Positions 44,861 through 54,733 of a DNA stretch of 64,000 nucleotides are shown one piece after another (the stretch's first letter is position 1; every line of letters begins with the position of its first letter). The stretch covers positions 1 to 64,000 of the forward strand of contig NZ_JAPFHA010000021.1 in assembly GCF_026586805.1 (NCBI RefSeq). The letters run 5' to 3'. The notes under the pieces are model-generated. The model was not told the origin of the DNA and made no database searches. It was given only the letters and a program-made list of their open reading frames with translations. The position numbers were made by a program, and so were the translations under genes. Origin of the DNA: Niveibacterium sp. 24ML (GTDB lineage: Bacteria; Pseudomonadota; Gammaproteobacteria; Burkholderiales; Rhodocyclaceae).

Positions 44861-44890
44861 AAGGTGACCTTCGGGTCGCCTTTGTTTTTT
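44861..44890 (+). terminator. Rho-independent terminator of glyQS
   Basis: A 9-bp stem (44861-44869 with 44874-44882) closed by a TTCG tetraloop is followed by TGTTTTTT. It lies 18 bases after the glyS stop. Confidence 0.93.
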
Positions 44891-45038
44891 CGGCGAATCG
44901 CCCGCCCGGCCCTCGCGTGGGTTTGCGTGGGCCGGCCCGCTGTTCCGCCCGCAGCGGCGTCTGCCAGACAGTCTGCCCATGCCCCGGACCGTGCGGCCCT
45001 GATAGGATGGCGCCCTGCAAACGTCGTCTGGAATTCGC

Positions 45039-45572
45039 ATGAAACTCATCATTCTCGACCGCGACGGTGTCATCAACATCGACTCCGCGCAGTTCATCAA
45101 GTCGCCCGACGAATGGCGGCCGATTCCCGGCAGCCTTGAAGCCATCGCGCGCTTGAACGAGGCCGGCTACCGTGTTGTCGTGGCCTCGAACCAGAGCGGC
45201 GTTGGGCGTGGTCTTTTCGACATGGATACGCTCAACGCCATCCACGAAAAGATGACCAAGCTGCTGGCGCAGGCGGGCGGGCGCATTGATGCCATCTTCT
45301 TCTGCCCGCACCCGGCCGATTCCACCTGCGACTGCCGCAAGCCTCGCGCCGGCATGCTGCGCGAGATCTCGGCGCGCTTCAACGTCGACCTCAAGGGCGT
45401 GCCGACGGTGGGCGACAGTCTGCGTGACTTGCTTGCGGGCGAAGAGGTTGGTTGCGAGTTGTTCCTCGTTCTGACAGGGAAGGGTGAACGCACGGTCAAC
45501 GATCCAAAGGTGCCGGCGGGCACCCGTGTCTTTGCGGATCTGGCCGCGGTGACTGACGCACTGATTGCATGA
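45039..45572 (+). CDS. gmhB: D-glycero-beta-D-manno-heptose 1,7-bisphosphate 7-phosphatase
   Basis: GmhB removes the 7-phosphate in the ADP-heptose pathway for lipopolysaccharide core. The 177-residue HAD-superfamily protein has the nucleophile motif LDRDGVIN (Asp7, Asp9), the NQSGVGRG segment and the zinc-binding loop CPHPADSTCDCRKP typical of GmhB. The C-terminal motif VGDSLRDLLAG gives the last HAD acidic residues. Its stop overlaps the start of the acyltransferase gene (ATGA). A TAGGAT at 45004-45009 is a possible -10 box. Confidence 0.95.
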   Translation: MKLIILDRDGVINIDSAQFIKSPDEWRPIPGSLEAIARLNEAGYRVVVASNQSGVGRGLFDMDTLNAIHEKMTKLLAQAGGRIDAIFFCPHPADSTCDCRKPRAGMLREISARFNVDLKGVPTVGDSLRDLLAGEEVGCELFLVLTGKGERTVNDPKVPAGTRVFADLAAVTDALIA

Positions 45573-46351
45573 AGTCGGCAGCAGACGGCTCGGCACTGTC
45601 GCTGATCGGGCCCTTGCTGCGATCGGCGCTGTTCCTGTTGCTGCAGTTGCTGGTGACCGTGCCTTACGCGCTGCTGGCGGTGCTGAGCTTTCCCTTGCCG
45701 GCGCAGCGTCGCTATCACCTGATCATGGGCTGGTGCCGGGTGAATGTGCGAATGATCCAGCGCATTCTGGGCATTCGCTGGCGGATCGAAGGCTGGGAGA
45801 ACCTGCCGCAAGGGCCCGCGGTCGTGCTCTCAAAGCATCAGTCCGCGCTTGAAACCATCCTTTTCCCGGTGCTGTTTCCGCCGCAGAGCTTCGTGCTCAA
45901 GCGCGAGCTTTACTGGCTGCCCTTCTTCGGCTGGGGGCTCGCGATGCTGCCGATGATTGCGATTGATCGTTCGCGCGGCGCCGATGCGATGACCCAGGTG
46001 AAGCTCGAAGGCGCGCGGCGTCTGTCGGAAGGCTGGTGGGTGTCGGTGTACCCGGAGGGCACGCGCATGCCGGTGGGTGGGCGCCGCCGCTACAAACTGG
46101 GGGGCGCGACCCTGGCCGCCTACGCGGGCGCGCCGATCGTCCCGGTGGCGCTTAACACCGGCGAGCTGTGGCCGCGCAGGGCGTTCATCAAGTACCCGGG
46201 CGAGGCCCTGATCATCGTTGGTCCGGCAATCGAAACGGCAGGGCGAAGCCCTGAGGTGGTGAATGCCGAGGTCGAAGCCTGGATCGAAACCACCATGCAC
46301 ACCCGCTTTCCGCACCACTACATGCGCAAGCAGCAGACGGTGAGTATTTGA
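45569..46351 (+). CDS. 1-acyl-sn-glycerol-3-phosphate acyltransferase family protein
   Basis: A 260-residue membrane-associated PlsC-type acyltransferase that should acylate lysophosphatidic acid in phospholipid synthesis. An N-terminal hydrophobic region (LFLLLQLLVTVPYALLAVL) anchors it. The catalytic motif is HQSALE (HX4E where HX4D is classic, a variant common in betaproteobacteria), and the substrate motif is YPEGTRM. It overlaps gmhB by 4 bases, and a YgjP-like gene follows after 25 bases; this gmhB-plsC order is frequent in betaproteobacteria. Confidence 0.9.
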   Translation: MKSAADGSALSLIGPLLRSALFLLLQLLVTVPYALLAVLSFPLPAQRRYHLIMGWCRVNVRMIQRILGIRWRIEGWENLPQGPAVVLSKHQSALETILFPVLFPPQSFVLKRELYWLPFFGWGLAMLPMIAIDRSRGADAMTQVKLEGARRLSEGWWVSVYPEGTRMPVGGRRRYKLGGATLAAYAGAPIVPVALNTGELWPRRAFIKYPGEALIIVGPAIETAGRSPEVVNAEVEAWIETTMHTRFPHHYMRKQQTVSI

Positions 46352-46376
46352 GCGGCGCAATGCGGGGCTCTGACTC

Positions 46377-47147
46377 ATGCTGACGCGGGCGGTGACGCGC
46401 ATGCTCGGTGCAGCAGCGCCGCCCCCGCAGCTGCGGGAGATCGTGTTCGGCGCGCGTGCGGTGGCCTACACCCTTAAGCGCAGCGCCCGCAAGACGCTGG
46501 GGATGAAGGTGGACGCCGCCGGCGTGACGGTGACGATACCGATGCGTGCGACCCTGGCCGAAGCCGAAGCCTTCATCCGCAAGAATGCGGCCTGGCTGAT
46601 CGAAAAGCTCGATGCGCGCGCAGCGCGCGTACTGCCGGCGCCCTTCGAGCTGGTCGATGGAGCGGTCCTGCCGGTGCTTGGGCTGCCCTGCACGATTCGC
46701 CTGCAGCACGGCGTTGCGCGGGCACGCTGGATCGAGGGCCACTTCGAACGCGAACTCCACCTGCCGCTGCGCCCGGGCCAGAACCCGCGCCTGATGCTGC
46801 GGCGGGTGCTGCAACGCCATGCCTTGGACTACTTCGGCGGTCGGCTGGACGAATACCTGCACCGGCTCGCGATGACGCACCCGGATGTTCCGCGCCCGGC
46901 GCTTTCACTGACCGGCGCGAAGACGCGTTGGGGCAGTTGCAGCCGGCACAGCGGCATCCGCCTGAACTGGCGTTTGATCCACTTTGAGCACGCGTTGATC
47001 GACTATGTTGTTGCGCACGAGGTCGCGCACCTGATCGAGATGAACCACTCGCCACGCTTCTGGTCTGTGGTGGAATTGCTTTGCCCGGCGTGGCGTGAGG
47101 CGCGCGCCGAGCTCAAGGCCCGCGGCCATGTGCTGCCGGAAATCTGA
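46377..47147 (+). CDS. YgjP-like M48-type metallopeptidase
   Basis: A 256-residue protein of the YgjP/DUF45 family of putative zinc metallopeptidases. The motif [16 protein letters not shown] gives HExxH plus a downstream His/Asn cluster, and KTRWGSCS precedes it by about 30 residues, both hallmarks of the family. There is no signal peptide, so it is cytoplasmic. The substrate is unknown. It belongs to the gmhB-plsC operon by position, 25 bases after the acyltransferase stop. Confidence 0.88.
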   Translation: MLTRAVTRMLGAAAPPPQLREIVFGARAVAYTLKRSARKTLGMKVDAAGVTVTIPMRATLAEAEAFIRKNAAWLIEKLDARAARVLPAPFELVDGAVLPVLGLPCTIRLQHGVARARWIEGHFERELHLPLRPGQNPRLMLRRVLQRHALDYFGGRLDEYLHRLAMTHPDVPRPALSLTGAKTRWGSCSRHSGIRLNWRLIHFEHALIDYVVAHEVAHLIEMNHSPRFWSVVELLCPAWREARAELKARGHVLPEI

Positions 47148-47251
47148 ACACCTGTGAGTCCGCGCGACGCTACCGATCCCCGGCCTGCCGCTCCGCGAAC
47201 TCCCCACTCCCGACTCACCACTCTCTTAATACTTCACCGAAAGGAAGCCCC

Positions 47252-47638
47252 ATGCGAATCCTCCACACCATGTTGCGCGTTGGCGATCTGGACCGTTCGA
47301 TCAAGTTCTACACCGAAGTGCTGGGCATGCGCCTGCTGCGTCGGAACGATTACCCCGACGGCAAATTCACGCTGGCCTTCATCGGCTATCAGGAAGAAAG
47401 CGAAGGCGCGGTGATCGAGCTGACGCACAACTGGGGCGTCGAGTCGTACGAGCTTGGCTCCGGCTATGGCCACATTGCGCTTGAGGTGGAAGACGCCTAC
47501 GCGGCATGTGCCGAGATCAAGGCGCGCGGCGGTATCGTGACGCGCGAGGCGGGCCCGATGAAGCACGGCACCACCGTGATCGCTTTCGTGCAAGACCCCG
47601 ATGGCTACAAGGTCGAGCTGATCCAGCGCAAGGCCTGA
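47252..47638 (+). CDS. gloA: Lactoylglutathione lyase (glyoxalase I)
   Basis: GloA isomerises the hemithioacetal of methylglyoxal and glutathione to S-lactoylglutathione. The 128-residue sequence is canonical: [18 protein letters not shown] with the metal ligand His5, [10 protein letters not shown] with a metal Glu, YGHIALEV with the second metal His, and a C-terminal [11 protein letters not shown] with the second Glu. The bacterial short form binds Ni2+. An AAGGAAG ribosome site precedes the ATG. It is convergent with the HD-GYP gene. Confidence 0.96.
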   Translation: MRILHTMLRVGDLDRSIKFYTEVLGMRLLRRNDYPDGKFTLAFIGYQEESEGAVIELTHNWGVESYELGSGYGHIALEVEDAYAACAEIKARGGIVTREAGPMKHGTTVIAFVQDPDGYKVELIQRKA

Positions 47639-47647
47639 ACGGCGGGC

Positions 47648-48679
47648 TCAGTCCGCGTGGCGGGCGCGGATCTCCAGCACTTCGTGCCAGTTCGCCAGAA
47701 AGATGTCGACGCAGGTCGGGTCGAAGTGGGTGCCGCGCCCTTGCACAAGGAAGGCGCGGGCGTCTTCCAACTCCCAGGCCTTCTTGTAGGGGCGGGAGGA
47801 CGTAAGCGCATCGAAGACATCGGCGACGGCCACGATGCGGCCGATCAGCGGGATCTCTTCGCCCTTGAGCCCACGCGGATAGCCGCTGCCGTCGAATTTC
47901 TCATGATGGGTGTGTGCGATTTCGGCCCCCATCTGCAACACGGGTGAGGCCGAGTTCTTGAGAATGTCGTAGCCCATTGTTGCGTGCCGCTTCATCACTT
48001 CGAACTCTTCCGGCGTGAGCCGCCCGGGTTTTTGCAGGATCGCATCGGGCGTCCCGAGCTTGCCCACGTCATGCATCTGCGCGGCGTCGAGCAGCATCTC
48101 GCAAGTGCTGGCTTCCAGCGCCAGCCCTCGCGCGATCAGCGCCGAGAACAGCGCCATACGCTGGATGTGCGAGCCGGTTTCCGGGTCGCGAAACTCGGCC
48201 GCCTTGGCCAGGCGGGTGACGGTTTCCCGCTCGCGCGCATGGATGTCGGCGGTGGCCTGCTTGACGGCTTTGTCCAGCTCTTCGGCGCGGTTGGCCAGCC
48301 GCAGCGAGTGCTCACGCAGGTGCAGCATGTTGCGGGCACGCGGGATGAATTCGTTCTTGTCGATCGGTTTCGACAGGAAATCGGTCGCGCCGCTCTCGAG
48401 CGCCATGTAGCGCACTTCTCGTTCGTGCGCGGCGGTCACCATCAGGATCGGCACTTCCGCGACATGCGGATTGCCGCGAAAGCGCCGGATCAGCTCCAGG
48501 CCGTCGAGCGTCGGCATCATGTAGTCGACGATCAGCAAGTCAGGTTCATGTGCAAGGCAGTGCGCCAGGCCTTCTTCCGGATCACTGAAGCAATGGGTTT
48601 CGTTCGATCCCACCCTGCTGACCAACGCTTGCATCAGCGCGAGGTTAACCGGCGTGTCGTCGATGATGACCACGTTCAT
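47648..48679 (-). CDS. Response regulator with HD-GYP phosphodiesterase output
   Basis: A 343-residue protein with a receiver domain (phosphoacceptor Asp52 in VDYMMPT, acidic pair IIDDTP at the N terminus), a linker coiled coil and an HD-GYP domain with MHDVGK and HHEKFDGSGYP intact, so it should break down cyclic di-GMP. This is the RpfG architecture. It starts 37 bases after the stop of the histidine kinase gene, so the kinase is its probable partner. The diguanylate cyclase at 9579-10820 would be an opposing activity in the same genome. Confidence 0.93.
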   Translation of the reverse strand: MNVVIIDDTPVNLALMQALVSRVGSNETHCFSDPEEGLAHCLAHEPDLLIVDYMMPTLDGLELIRRFRGNPHVAEVPILMVTAAHEREVRYMALESGATDFLSKPIDKNEFIPRARNMLHLREHSLRLANRAEELDKAVKQATADIHARERETVTRLAKAAEFRDPETGSHIQRMALFSALIARGLALEASTCEMLLDAAQMHDVGKLGTPDAILQKPGRLTPEEFEVMKRHATMGYDILKNSASPVLQMGAEIAHTHHEKFDGSGYPRGLKGEEIPLIGRIVAVADVFDALTSSRPYKKAWELEDARAFLVQGRGTHFDPTCVDIFLANWHEVLEIRARHAD

Positions 48680-48716
48680 CGCGGCGCTCTCTTCCGTTGT
48701 GCAGGTGCAGCGGCAT

Positions 48717-51086
48717 TCATGTGAGTTCGGCCTCTGATTCGCCGGGCGTCTGCGGGGCATTGCGCGGCAGCGTGATCACGAAGCGGGTGCCGGCGCCGGG
48801 GCTGCTTTCCACGTGCACATTGCCGCCCAGCATCCCGGTGACGATGTTGTACACGATGTTCAGGCCCAGGCCAGAGCCGCCCTGACCGAATTTGGTGGTG
48901 AAGAAGGGGTCAAAAATCTGCGGCAGGTTCTCTGCCGAGATGCCGTGTCCGTTGTCGCTGAACTCGATCTTGACGTAATCGGCACCCGCTTTCTCGGCGC
49001 TGATGCGGATCTGGCCGCCCGCACCGGGGTCGAAGGCATGCGCCACGGCGTTCGTGCTCAGGTTGGTAATGACTTGGCCGAGCGGGCCGGGGAAGCTGTC
49101 GAACTCAAGGCCTTCGGGGATCTCGTTGCTGAAACTGCAGCCGGATTTGCGGAAGGTCGGAGCCAGGGTGACTTCGATCTCTCGCGCGATTTCACGCAAA
49201 TCGAAGCTGCGGCGGCGCGAGCCGGTCTGATCCACGGCGACCTGCTTGAAGCTTGAGACCAGGTCGGCCGCCCGGTGCAGGTTGCGCAGCAAGGTGTCAT
49301 TGCCGTCGGCCAGCCCGGAGAGAAAATCGGTCAGCGTGCTGCGCCGCAGTCCGCTTTCCAGCGCACGGCTCACTTCAACCCGCTGGTCTTCGAGCGTGCT
49401 GGCCACCATCAGGCAGTTGCCGATCGGGGTGTTCAGTTCGTGGGCGATGCCGGCGACCAGGCGGCCCAGGCTGGCGAGCTTTTCGCTGCGAACCAGCTCT
49501 TTCTGGGTTGATTGCAGCCGGTTGAGCAATTGCTCCAGTTCGCGGTTGGCAGATTCAAGGTCGTGGGTGCGGCGGGCGACCTTCTCTTCGAGCGTGCGGT
49601 TGATGTCTTCGACTTCGGCCTTGGCGTTGATGATCGGCGTCACGTCGATCGCACTCCAGACGAAGCAGGCGCTGCCGTGCAGGGTGAGATGACGGCCGGC
49701 AATGTCGTAGCAGCCGCGCCGGCCATCGCTGCCGAGCAACCAGGCGCTCGCCTTTTCCTGGTTGTCGGTCGCGGTGTGCATGGCGGTGAAGCGTTCGGCG
49801 TCTTCCGGTGCGGCCCACAGGCCCAGGCGTTCGAGCGGCGTGCCGATGCAGTCGCTGAGGCTGCGCCCGAACTCGTGTTCGAACTGGGTGTTCAGGTCAA
49901 GCACCTTGGCGCCATGCTCCAGGTCGACAATGCACAGCGCCACCGGGGCATGGTGGAAGAGGGCGGCAAATCGCTGCTCGCTTTCGCGCAGGGCCTCTTC
50001 GGCGGCGCGCTCTTGCGTGATGTCGCGCAGATTCCATACCAGCAGCTCTTCGCCGCCGGCATTGAACAGGCGGGCCGAGGCTTCAAGCAGCAGGCCGACG
50101 CCGTCGCGGTTGCGCATCCACACTTCGCGCCCGGCAAGCAGCCCGTACTGGTTGATCTCGGCGACGCAGCTGCGCCGGTCGTTGTCATCGACCCACAGGT
50201 TGATGTCGCTCGCGACCTTGCCGATCACTTGCCCCTGGTCGTAGCCGAAGGTGCGCTCCCAGGCCGGGTTCACCATCAGGAACAGGCCGTCATCCTTGCG
50301 TGTGACCGACATCGGGGCGGCCGTGAGTGCGAACACGGTGGCAAGGCGCTCTTCCGACTCGCGCCGCCCGGCTTCTGCGCGTTGGCGCTCGTCCAGTTCG
50401 CGGGCGAGCGCGTCGTTCTGCGTGCCAAGGTCGGCAAACAGCCCAAGCAGCTCTTTCCGGGTGACTTCCAGGCGACTGGCGAGGTGCCCGATCTCGTCGT
50501 CGCCGCGCGACGGGATCTCCTGATCGAGCTGGCCGCGCGCCAGCGCATCGGCCGCAGCGCCCAGTGAATCGAGTGGTGCCACCAGGCGGCGCCGCAAGAG
50601 CCAGAAGATCAGGCCCGCGGCAAGCGCCAGCTGGATCAGCGTGGTGCCGACAAAGGCCTTGATTTGCCTGAGCTGTTGCGCACGGACGGTGTCGCCGGTG
50701 ACGCCGACGTTCACCGTGCCCAGTTCGCGATCCTTGTAGATGACTTTGCGCGCTGTCAGCCTGACATTGGCGCCGGGCTGCCCGCGCTTGATTTCAAGCA
50801 GTGCGCCGGCAGTGCGATCGACGATGGTGAGGGTGACGACATCCGGATCACTCAGAACCGCTTCAACCAGCGGACGCACCGCGTCGGGGCTCAGGTTCCA
50901 GAGGGGTTCGCGCGCGCCGAAGGCGAGGATGTTCGCGTACTGATCAAGCTGCAGGGCGATGCGGCGCTCAACTTCTGCCTGATAGCTTTGATACAGGAGG
51001 GGCCACGCCAGAACCGCAGGCAGCGCCAAGCCAAGGGCGACGAAGAGCAGAATCGACGTGCGCAGCGATCGTTTTCTTCTGGGCAT
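48717..51086 (-). CDS. Membrane sensor histidine kinase with two PAS domains
   Basis: The 789-residue protein has a membrane helix at about 10-30, a periplasmic sensor of about 115 residues, a second helix at about 148-166, a HAMP domain, two PAS domains (about 250-370 and 375-500), a coiled coil, a HisKA domain with phospho-acceptor His in GIAHELNTPIGN, and an ATPase domain (DNGHGIS, GQGGSGLGLNIV). The dimerisation helix has an insertion after the H box, typical of the group that pairs with HD-GYP or receiver proteins. The periplasmic signal is unknown. It is cotranscribed with the HD-GYP regulator downstream. Confidence 0.92.
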   Translation of the reverse strand: MPRRKRSLRTSILLFVALGLALPAVLAWPLLYQSYQAEVERRIALQLDQYANILAFGAREPLWNLSPDAVRPLVEAVLSDPDVVTLTIVDRTAGALLEIKRGQPGANVRLTARKVIYKDRELGTVNVGVTGDTVRAQQLRQIKAFVGTTLIQLALAAGLIFWLLRRRLVAPLDSLGAAADALARGQLDQEIPSRGDDEIGHLASRLEVTRKELLGLFADLGTQNDALARELDERQRAEAGRRESEERLATVFALTAAPMSVTRKDDGLFLMVNPAWERTFGYDQGQVIGKVASDINLWVDDNDRRSCVAEINQYGLLAGREVWMRNRDGVGLLLEASARLFNAGGEELLVWNLRDITQERAAEEALRESEQRFAALFHHAPVALCIVDLEHGAKVLDLNTQFEHEFGRSLSDCIGTPLERLGLWAAPEDAERFTAMHTATDNQEKASAWLLGSDGRRGCYDIAGRHLTLHGSACFVWSAIDVTPIINAKAEVEDINRTLEEKVARRTHDLESANRELEQLLNRLQSTQKELVRSEKLASLGRLVAGIAHELNTPIGNCLMVASTLEDQRVEVSRALESGLRRSTLTDFLSGLADGNDTLLRNLHRAADLVSSFKQVAVDQTGSRRRSFDLREIAREIEVTLAPTFRKSGCSFSNEIPEGLEFDSFPGPLGQVITNLSTNAVAHAFDPGAGGQIRISAEKAGADYVKIEFSDNGHGISAENLPQIFDPFFTTKFGQGGSGLGLNIVYNIVTGMLGGNVHVESSPGAGTRFVITLPRNAPQTPGESEAELT

Positions 51087-51221
51087 GGGCGGCAGCGGGC
51101 CGGAAGGTCTTCCAGAGTGTAATTACGGTTCGCGGCGCGCCAACTTCAGTCTGATTCGAAAAAAACTTCAGAACCGATACTGGCGGCGGGCGCAGCGCGA
51201 GAGGCGCGCCCGCCGACACGG

Positions 51222-51659
51222 CTACTTGATGCCGAGCAGCTCCACTTCAAACTGAAGCGTCGCGTTCGGCGGAATCACGCCGCCCGCGCCGCGCTGCCCG
51301 TATGCGATTGCCGGCGGGCAAATCAGCTTGGCTTTGCCGCCGACCTTGATCTTCTGCACGCCTTCGGTCCAGCACGAGATCACTCGGGTCAGCGGAAATT
51401 CCGCCGGTTCGTTGCGCGCGTAAGAGCTGTCGAACTCTTTGCCGTCGGGCAGGGTGCCGCGGTAGTGCACCTTGACCGTGTCGGTGACTTTGGGCGTGGC
51501 GCCTTTGCCCTCTTGCAGCGATACAAACACCAGGCCCGAGGCGGTGGTGACCGCGCCCGGCTCCTTCGCCACGCGGGCAGCCAGTTCGGCGCCGGCGTCG
51601 GCAGCGGCAAAAGCGGGGGTGATGGCCAATGCGGCCAGCAGGGTGATGATCGACTTCAC
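51222..51659 (-). CDS. Exported FKBP-type peptidyl-prolyl isomerase
   Basis: A 145-residue periplasmic FKBP: signal peptide ([16 protein letters not shown]), then the FKBP core with [17 protein letters not shown] and [15 protein letters not shown], and [15 protein letters not shown] at the end. It assists folding of envelope proteins. The start is a GTG at 51659, fixed by a strong GGAGG site 6 bases upstream. It is divergent from trpS. A GC-rich hairpin without a T tract (about 51184-51215) lies beyond its stop. Confidence 0.93.
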   Translation of the reverse strand: MKSIITLLAALAITPAFAAADAGAELAARVAKEPGAVTTASGLVFVSLQEGKGATPKVTDTVKVHYRGTLPDGKEFDSSYARNEPAEFPLTRVISCWTEGVQKIKVGGKAKLICPPAIAYGQRGAGGVIPPNATLQFEVELLGIK

Positions 51660-51918
51660 GGGTATCCTCCGAGGGGTTGAGCGCAGAAGCATACGACAGA
51701 CGCGCTTTACGCCGTGTTTCACCAGTTATTGCAGAGGATTCGCAGGGCGCCGCGCGGCGATGATCGCGCGGACCTTGCGCCAGCGTGGGGGCGCCATGCC
51801 CCGGCGCGGCCGGTGCAAAGGCCCGAGCGACCGGACCTTGGCGGGCGTGATTCGTACTCAGGCCCGCGCTTCGGTAGACTGCCGCCTTTGTGTGCGAATT
51901 TTCCCCAAGGCGGTATCG

Positions 51919-53217
51919 ATGAGTCTGCGAGTCCTGACCGGCATCACCACGACCGGCACCCCCCACCTCGGCAATTACGTTGGCGCGATCCGCCCGGCGA
52001 TCCTGGCCAGCCAGCAACCGGCGACCGAGAGTTTCTTCTTCCTCGCCGACTACCACGCGCTGATCAAGTGCGACGACCCGGACCGCATCGAGCGTTCGCG
52101 TCTGGCGATTGCCGCAACCTGGCTCGCCGCCGGGCTCGATACCTCGCGCGTCGTGTTCTACCGCCAGAGCGACATCCCCGAGATCCCCGAGCTGACCTGG
52201 CTGCTGACCTGCGTCACCGCCAAGGGATTGATGAACCGCGCGCACGCCTACAAGGCCTCGGTGGACCAGAACGAGCTGGCCGGCAACGAGCCGGACGATG
52301 GCGTGACGATGGGCCTCTTCAGCTACCCGATCCTGATGGCGGCGGACATCCTGATGTTCAACGCCAACAAGGTGCCGGTGGGGCGTGACCAGGTGCAGCA
52401 CATCGAGATGGCGCGCGATGTGGCGCAGCGCTTCAATCACCTGTTCGGCAAGGGGCAGCAATTCTTCGTGCTGCCCGAGGCGGTGGTGGACGAGGCGGTG
52501 GCGACGCTGCCCGGCCTTGATGGCCGCAAGATGTCCAAGAGTTACGACAACACCATTCCGTTGTTCGAGGGCGGCCCCAAGGGCCTGCGCGACGCGATCG
52601 CACGGATCGTCACGGATTCGCGCCTGCCCGGCGAGCCGAAGGAACCGGAAGGCTCGAACCTCGTCGCGATCTACGATGCCTTTGCCACGCCGGCCGAGCG
52701 CGAGAGCTTCCGTGCCGAGTTGCGCGCCGGCCTTGCCTGGGGTGAAGCCAAGCAGCGCCTGGTGGCCCTGCTCGAGCGCGAGATCGGCCCGATGCGCGCG
52801 CGCTACGAAGCGTTGATTGCCGACCCGGCCAAGATCGAAGCCGCGCTGCAGGAAGGTGCCCGCAAGGCGCGCGCGATTGCCACGCCCCTGCTGGCGCAGC
52901 TGCGTGAGGCGGTGGGCCTGCGCACCATGGCGGCGCCCGTACAAGCGGCTGCCAAGGTGGAGAAGGCGGCAGCGTCGCAGCCGGTGTTCAAGCAGTACCG
53001 CGAGGCCGATGGCCGCTTCTACTTCAAGCTCACTGCTGCGCAGGGCCACCTGCTACTGCAGAGCGCAGGTTTCGATGGCGGGCGCGATGCCGGCCAGTGG
53101 GTGGCGAAGCTGAAGAAGGAAGGCGCCGCCGCCCTCGCCGGCGCGCCGGTGACGGCCGCCGAAGGCGTGAGCGCCGACGAAATTGCGGCCGCGCTGGCGA
53201 GCTTCGCCGAAGACTGA
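51919..53217 (+). CDS. trpS: Tryptophan--tRNA ligase with C-terminal extension
   Basis: A 432-residue class I synthetase with the HIGH-type motif [10 protein letters not shown] and KMSKSYDN. The catalytic part ends near residue 335. A C-terminal extension of about 95 residues follows, including [15 protein letters not shown] and [11 protein letters not shown], which resembles the small YegP/DUF1508 fold; such long TrpRS forms are common in betaproteobacteria. A divergent promoter region with TAGACT at 51875-51880 precedes it. No trp leader peptide is seen. Confidence 0.95.
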   Translation: MSLRVLTGITTTGTPHLGNYVGAIRPAILASQQPATESFFFLADYHALIKCDDPDRIERSRLAIAATWLAAGLDTSRVVFYRQSDIPEIPELTWLLTCVTAKGLMNRAHAYKASVDQNELAGNEPDDGVTMGLFSYPILMAADILMFNANKVPVGRDQVQHIEMARDVAQRFNHLFGKGQQFFVLPEAVVDEAVATLPGLDGRKMSKSYDNTIPLFEGGPKGLRDAIARIVTDSRLPGEPKEPEGSNLVAIYDAFATPAERESFRAELRAGLAWGEAKQRLVALLEREIGPMRARYEALIADPAKIEAALQEGARKARAIATPLLAQLREAVGLRTMAAPVQAAAKVEKAAASQPVFKQYREADGRFYFKLTAAQGHLLLQSAGFDGGRDAGQWVAKLKKEGAAALAGAPVTAAEGVSADEIAAALASFAED

Positions 53218-53219
53218 GC

Positions 53220-53864
53220 GTGGCAGCCCCGCGGCTGGTGATCTTCGATTGCGACGGCGTGCTGGTCGATAGCGAGCCGCTGGCTAACCGCAAGCTCATC
53301 GAGCATGCGGCGGCGTTCGGGCTGCAGCTCGATCCGGACGCGACGCTGCGCGAGTTCAACGGCGCAGCCTTGCGCCATCGCGTCAGCACGCTTGCCGCAC
53401 GCCACGGCTGGACGCCACCGCCCGATTTCGTCGCGCAGGTGGATGCGGCGATCGACGCGTCGGTCGGCGAGGCAGCGGTCATTCCCGGCGTTGCGGCGGT
53501 GCTTGACGGGCTTGTTCGCGGCAGCGTTCCGGTGTGCCTGGCCTCGAACAGCCGCCATGCCGAGATCCAGTTGCGGCTTGAACACGCCGGCCTCGTCGGG
53601 CGTTTTGCGCGCTGCTTCAGCGGCGCCGAAGACGTACCCCGCCCGAAGCCCGCGCCTGACATCTACCTGCATGCCGCGAAAACGATGGGCGTGGCGCCCG
53701 CCGATTGCGTTGTGATCGAAGACAGCGAGAACGGTATCCGCGCCGCGATTGCCGCGGGCATGCGGGTGCTCGGCTTTGCGCGTTTCACGCCTGCCGGGCG
53801 GATACGCGCGCTGGGCGCGACGCCCTTTGCCGGCATGGCGGAACTGCCGGCGCTGATCGGCTGA
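53220..53864 (+). CDS. HAD family phosphatase (beta-phosphoglucomutase/phosphoglycolate type)
   Basis: A 214-residue HAD hydrolase with nucleophile motif FDCDGVLVDSEP, motif II LASNSRHAE, and motif III/IV RPKPAPDIY and VIEDSENGIRAAIAAGM. The cap domain between motifs I and II is of the alpha-helical type found in phosphoglycolate phosphatases, YieH and phosphosugar phosphatases. The start is a GTG at 53220, 2 bases after the trpS stop, so it is translationally coupled to trpS. The substrate cannot be told from the sequence. Confidence 0.9.
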   Translation: MAAPRLVIFDCDGVLVDSEPLANRKLIEHAAAFGLQLDPDATLREFNGAALRHRVSTLAARHGWTPPPDFVAQVDAAIDASVGEAAVIPGVAAVLDGLVRGSVPVCLASNSRHAEIQLRLEHAGLVGRFARCFSGAEDVPRPKPAPDIYLHAAKTMGVAPADCVVIEDSENGIRAAIAAGMRVLGFARFTPAGRIRALGATPFAGMAELPALIG

Positions 53865-53869
53865 ATGCC

Positions 53870-54733
53870 GTGCTGACCCTGTTGGCCTACCTGCTGCTTG
53901 GCTTGGCGATTGTCGCGGTATGGCTGCCGCCGCTTCGCGGCCGCTGGCCGGTCTGGCCTTTCCCCTTTCTGCTGGCCTGTGCCTGCGGCTTCGCCGGGGG
54001 CGCCCTGTCCAGTGCCGCGCTGCTTGCGTTGAGCGTGCTCGCGGCACTCGCGCATGCCGCGCGGCAAGCGGATCGCACCGGCGTGCGTGGCGCAGCGATG
54101 CTGACAGCGGCGCTGCTCGCGCTGGCGCTGGCCTTGCATCGGATACCCGGTTTCACGCCGCCCCTGTTGCTTGACGCGCTGCGCCTGAGCGCCGATTCCA
54201 CACCGTTCACGCTGTATGCGCGGTTTGATACCGGCGCGGCGGGGCTGATCTTGCTGGCGAGTTTCTGCCGCCGCTGCGAGTCTCGGGCGGATTGGCGCGC
54301 CCTCGCGCCGCCCACGATGCTGGTTGCGGCGGCGACGATGCTGCTGGTGACGGGCGGGTCTGTCCTGGCTGGCTATGTTCGGTTTGATCCGAAGCTGCCG
54401 TCCTTTACCTTGGTGTTCCTTGCGGTGAATTTGCTGTTCACCTGTGTTGCCGAGGAAGCCTTCTTTCGCGGCCTGATTCAGCACCGGCTTGCTGTGGCGC
54501 TGGCCGGGCGCGCCGGCGCTGCGTACCTGCCGGTGTTGGCAAGCAGTGTGCTGTTCGGCGCAGCCCATGCTGGCGGCGGCCTGCACTACGCACTGATCGC
54601 AACGCTGGCCGGCATCGGTTACGGCATTGCCTACGCCCGGACCCGGCGGATCGAGGCGGCGGTGCTGGTGCACTTTGCGGTGAACGCGCTGCACTTTCTC
54701 CTCTTCTCCTATCCGCGCCTGGGCGGGCCTTAG
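53870..54733 (+). CDS. CPBP family intramembrane metalloprotease-like protein
   Basis: A 287-residue membrane protein of the CPBP (Abi/CaaX prenyl protease-like) family with about eight hydrophobic segments. Motifs are intact: EEAFFR at 195-200 (EExxxR), FGAAH (FxxxH) and HFAVNALH in the last helix. Family members cleave membrane peptides or prenylated proteins, and some give bacteriocin self-immunity. A GTG at 53870 is the likely start, 6 bases after the HAD stop. The substrate is unknown, and no bacteriocin gene is visible nearby. Confidence 0.82.
   Translation: MLTLLAYLLLGLAIVAVWLPPLRGRWPVWPFPFLLACACGFAGGALSSAALLALSVLAALAHAARQADRTGVRGAAMLTAALLALALALHRIPGFTPPLLLDALRLSADSTPFTLYARFDTGAAGLILLASFCRRCESRADWRALAPPTMLVAAATMLLVTGGSVLAGYVRFDPKLPSFTLVFLAVNLLFTCVAEEAFFRGLIQHRLAVALAGRAGAAYLPVLASSVLFGAAHAGGGLHYALIATLAGIGYGIAYARTRRIEAAVLVHFAVNALHFLLFSYPRLGGP

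Noticed and set aside
42696-45596. A 966-codon minus-strand frame opposite glyS and gmhB
   Set aside because: It is a low-information shadow rich in Arg, Gln and His, opposite two certain genes.
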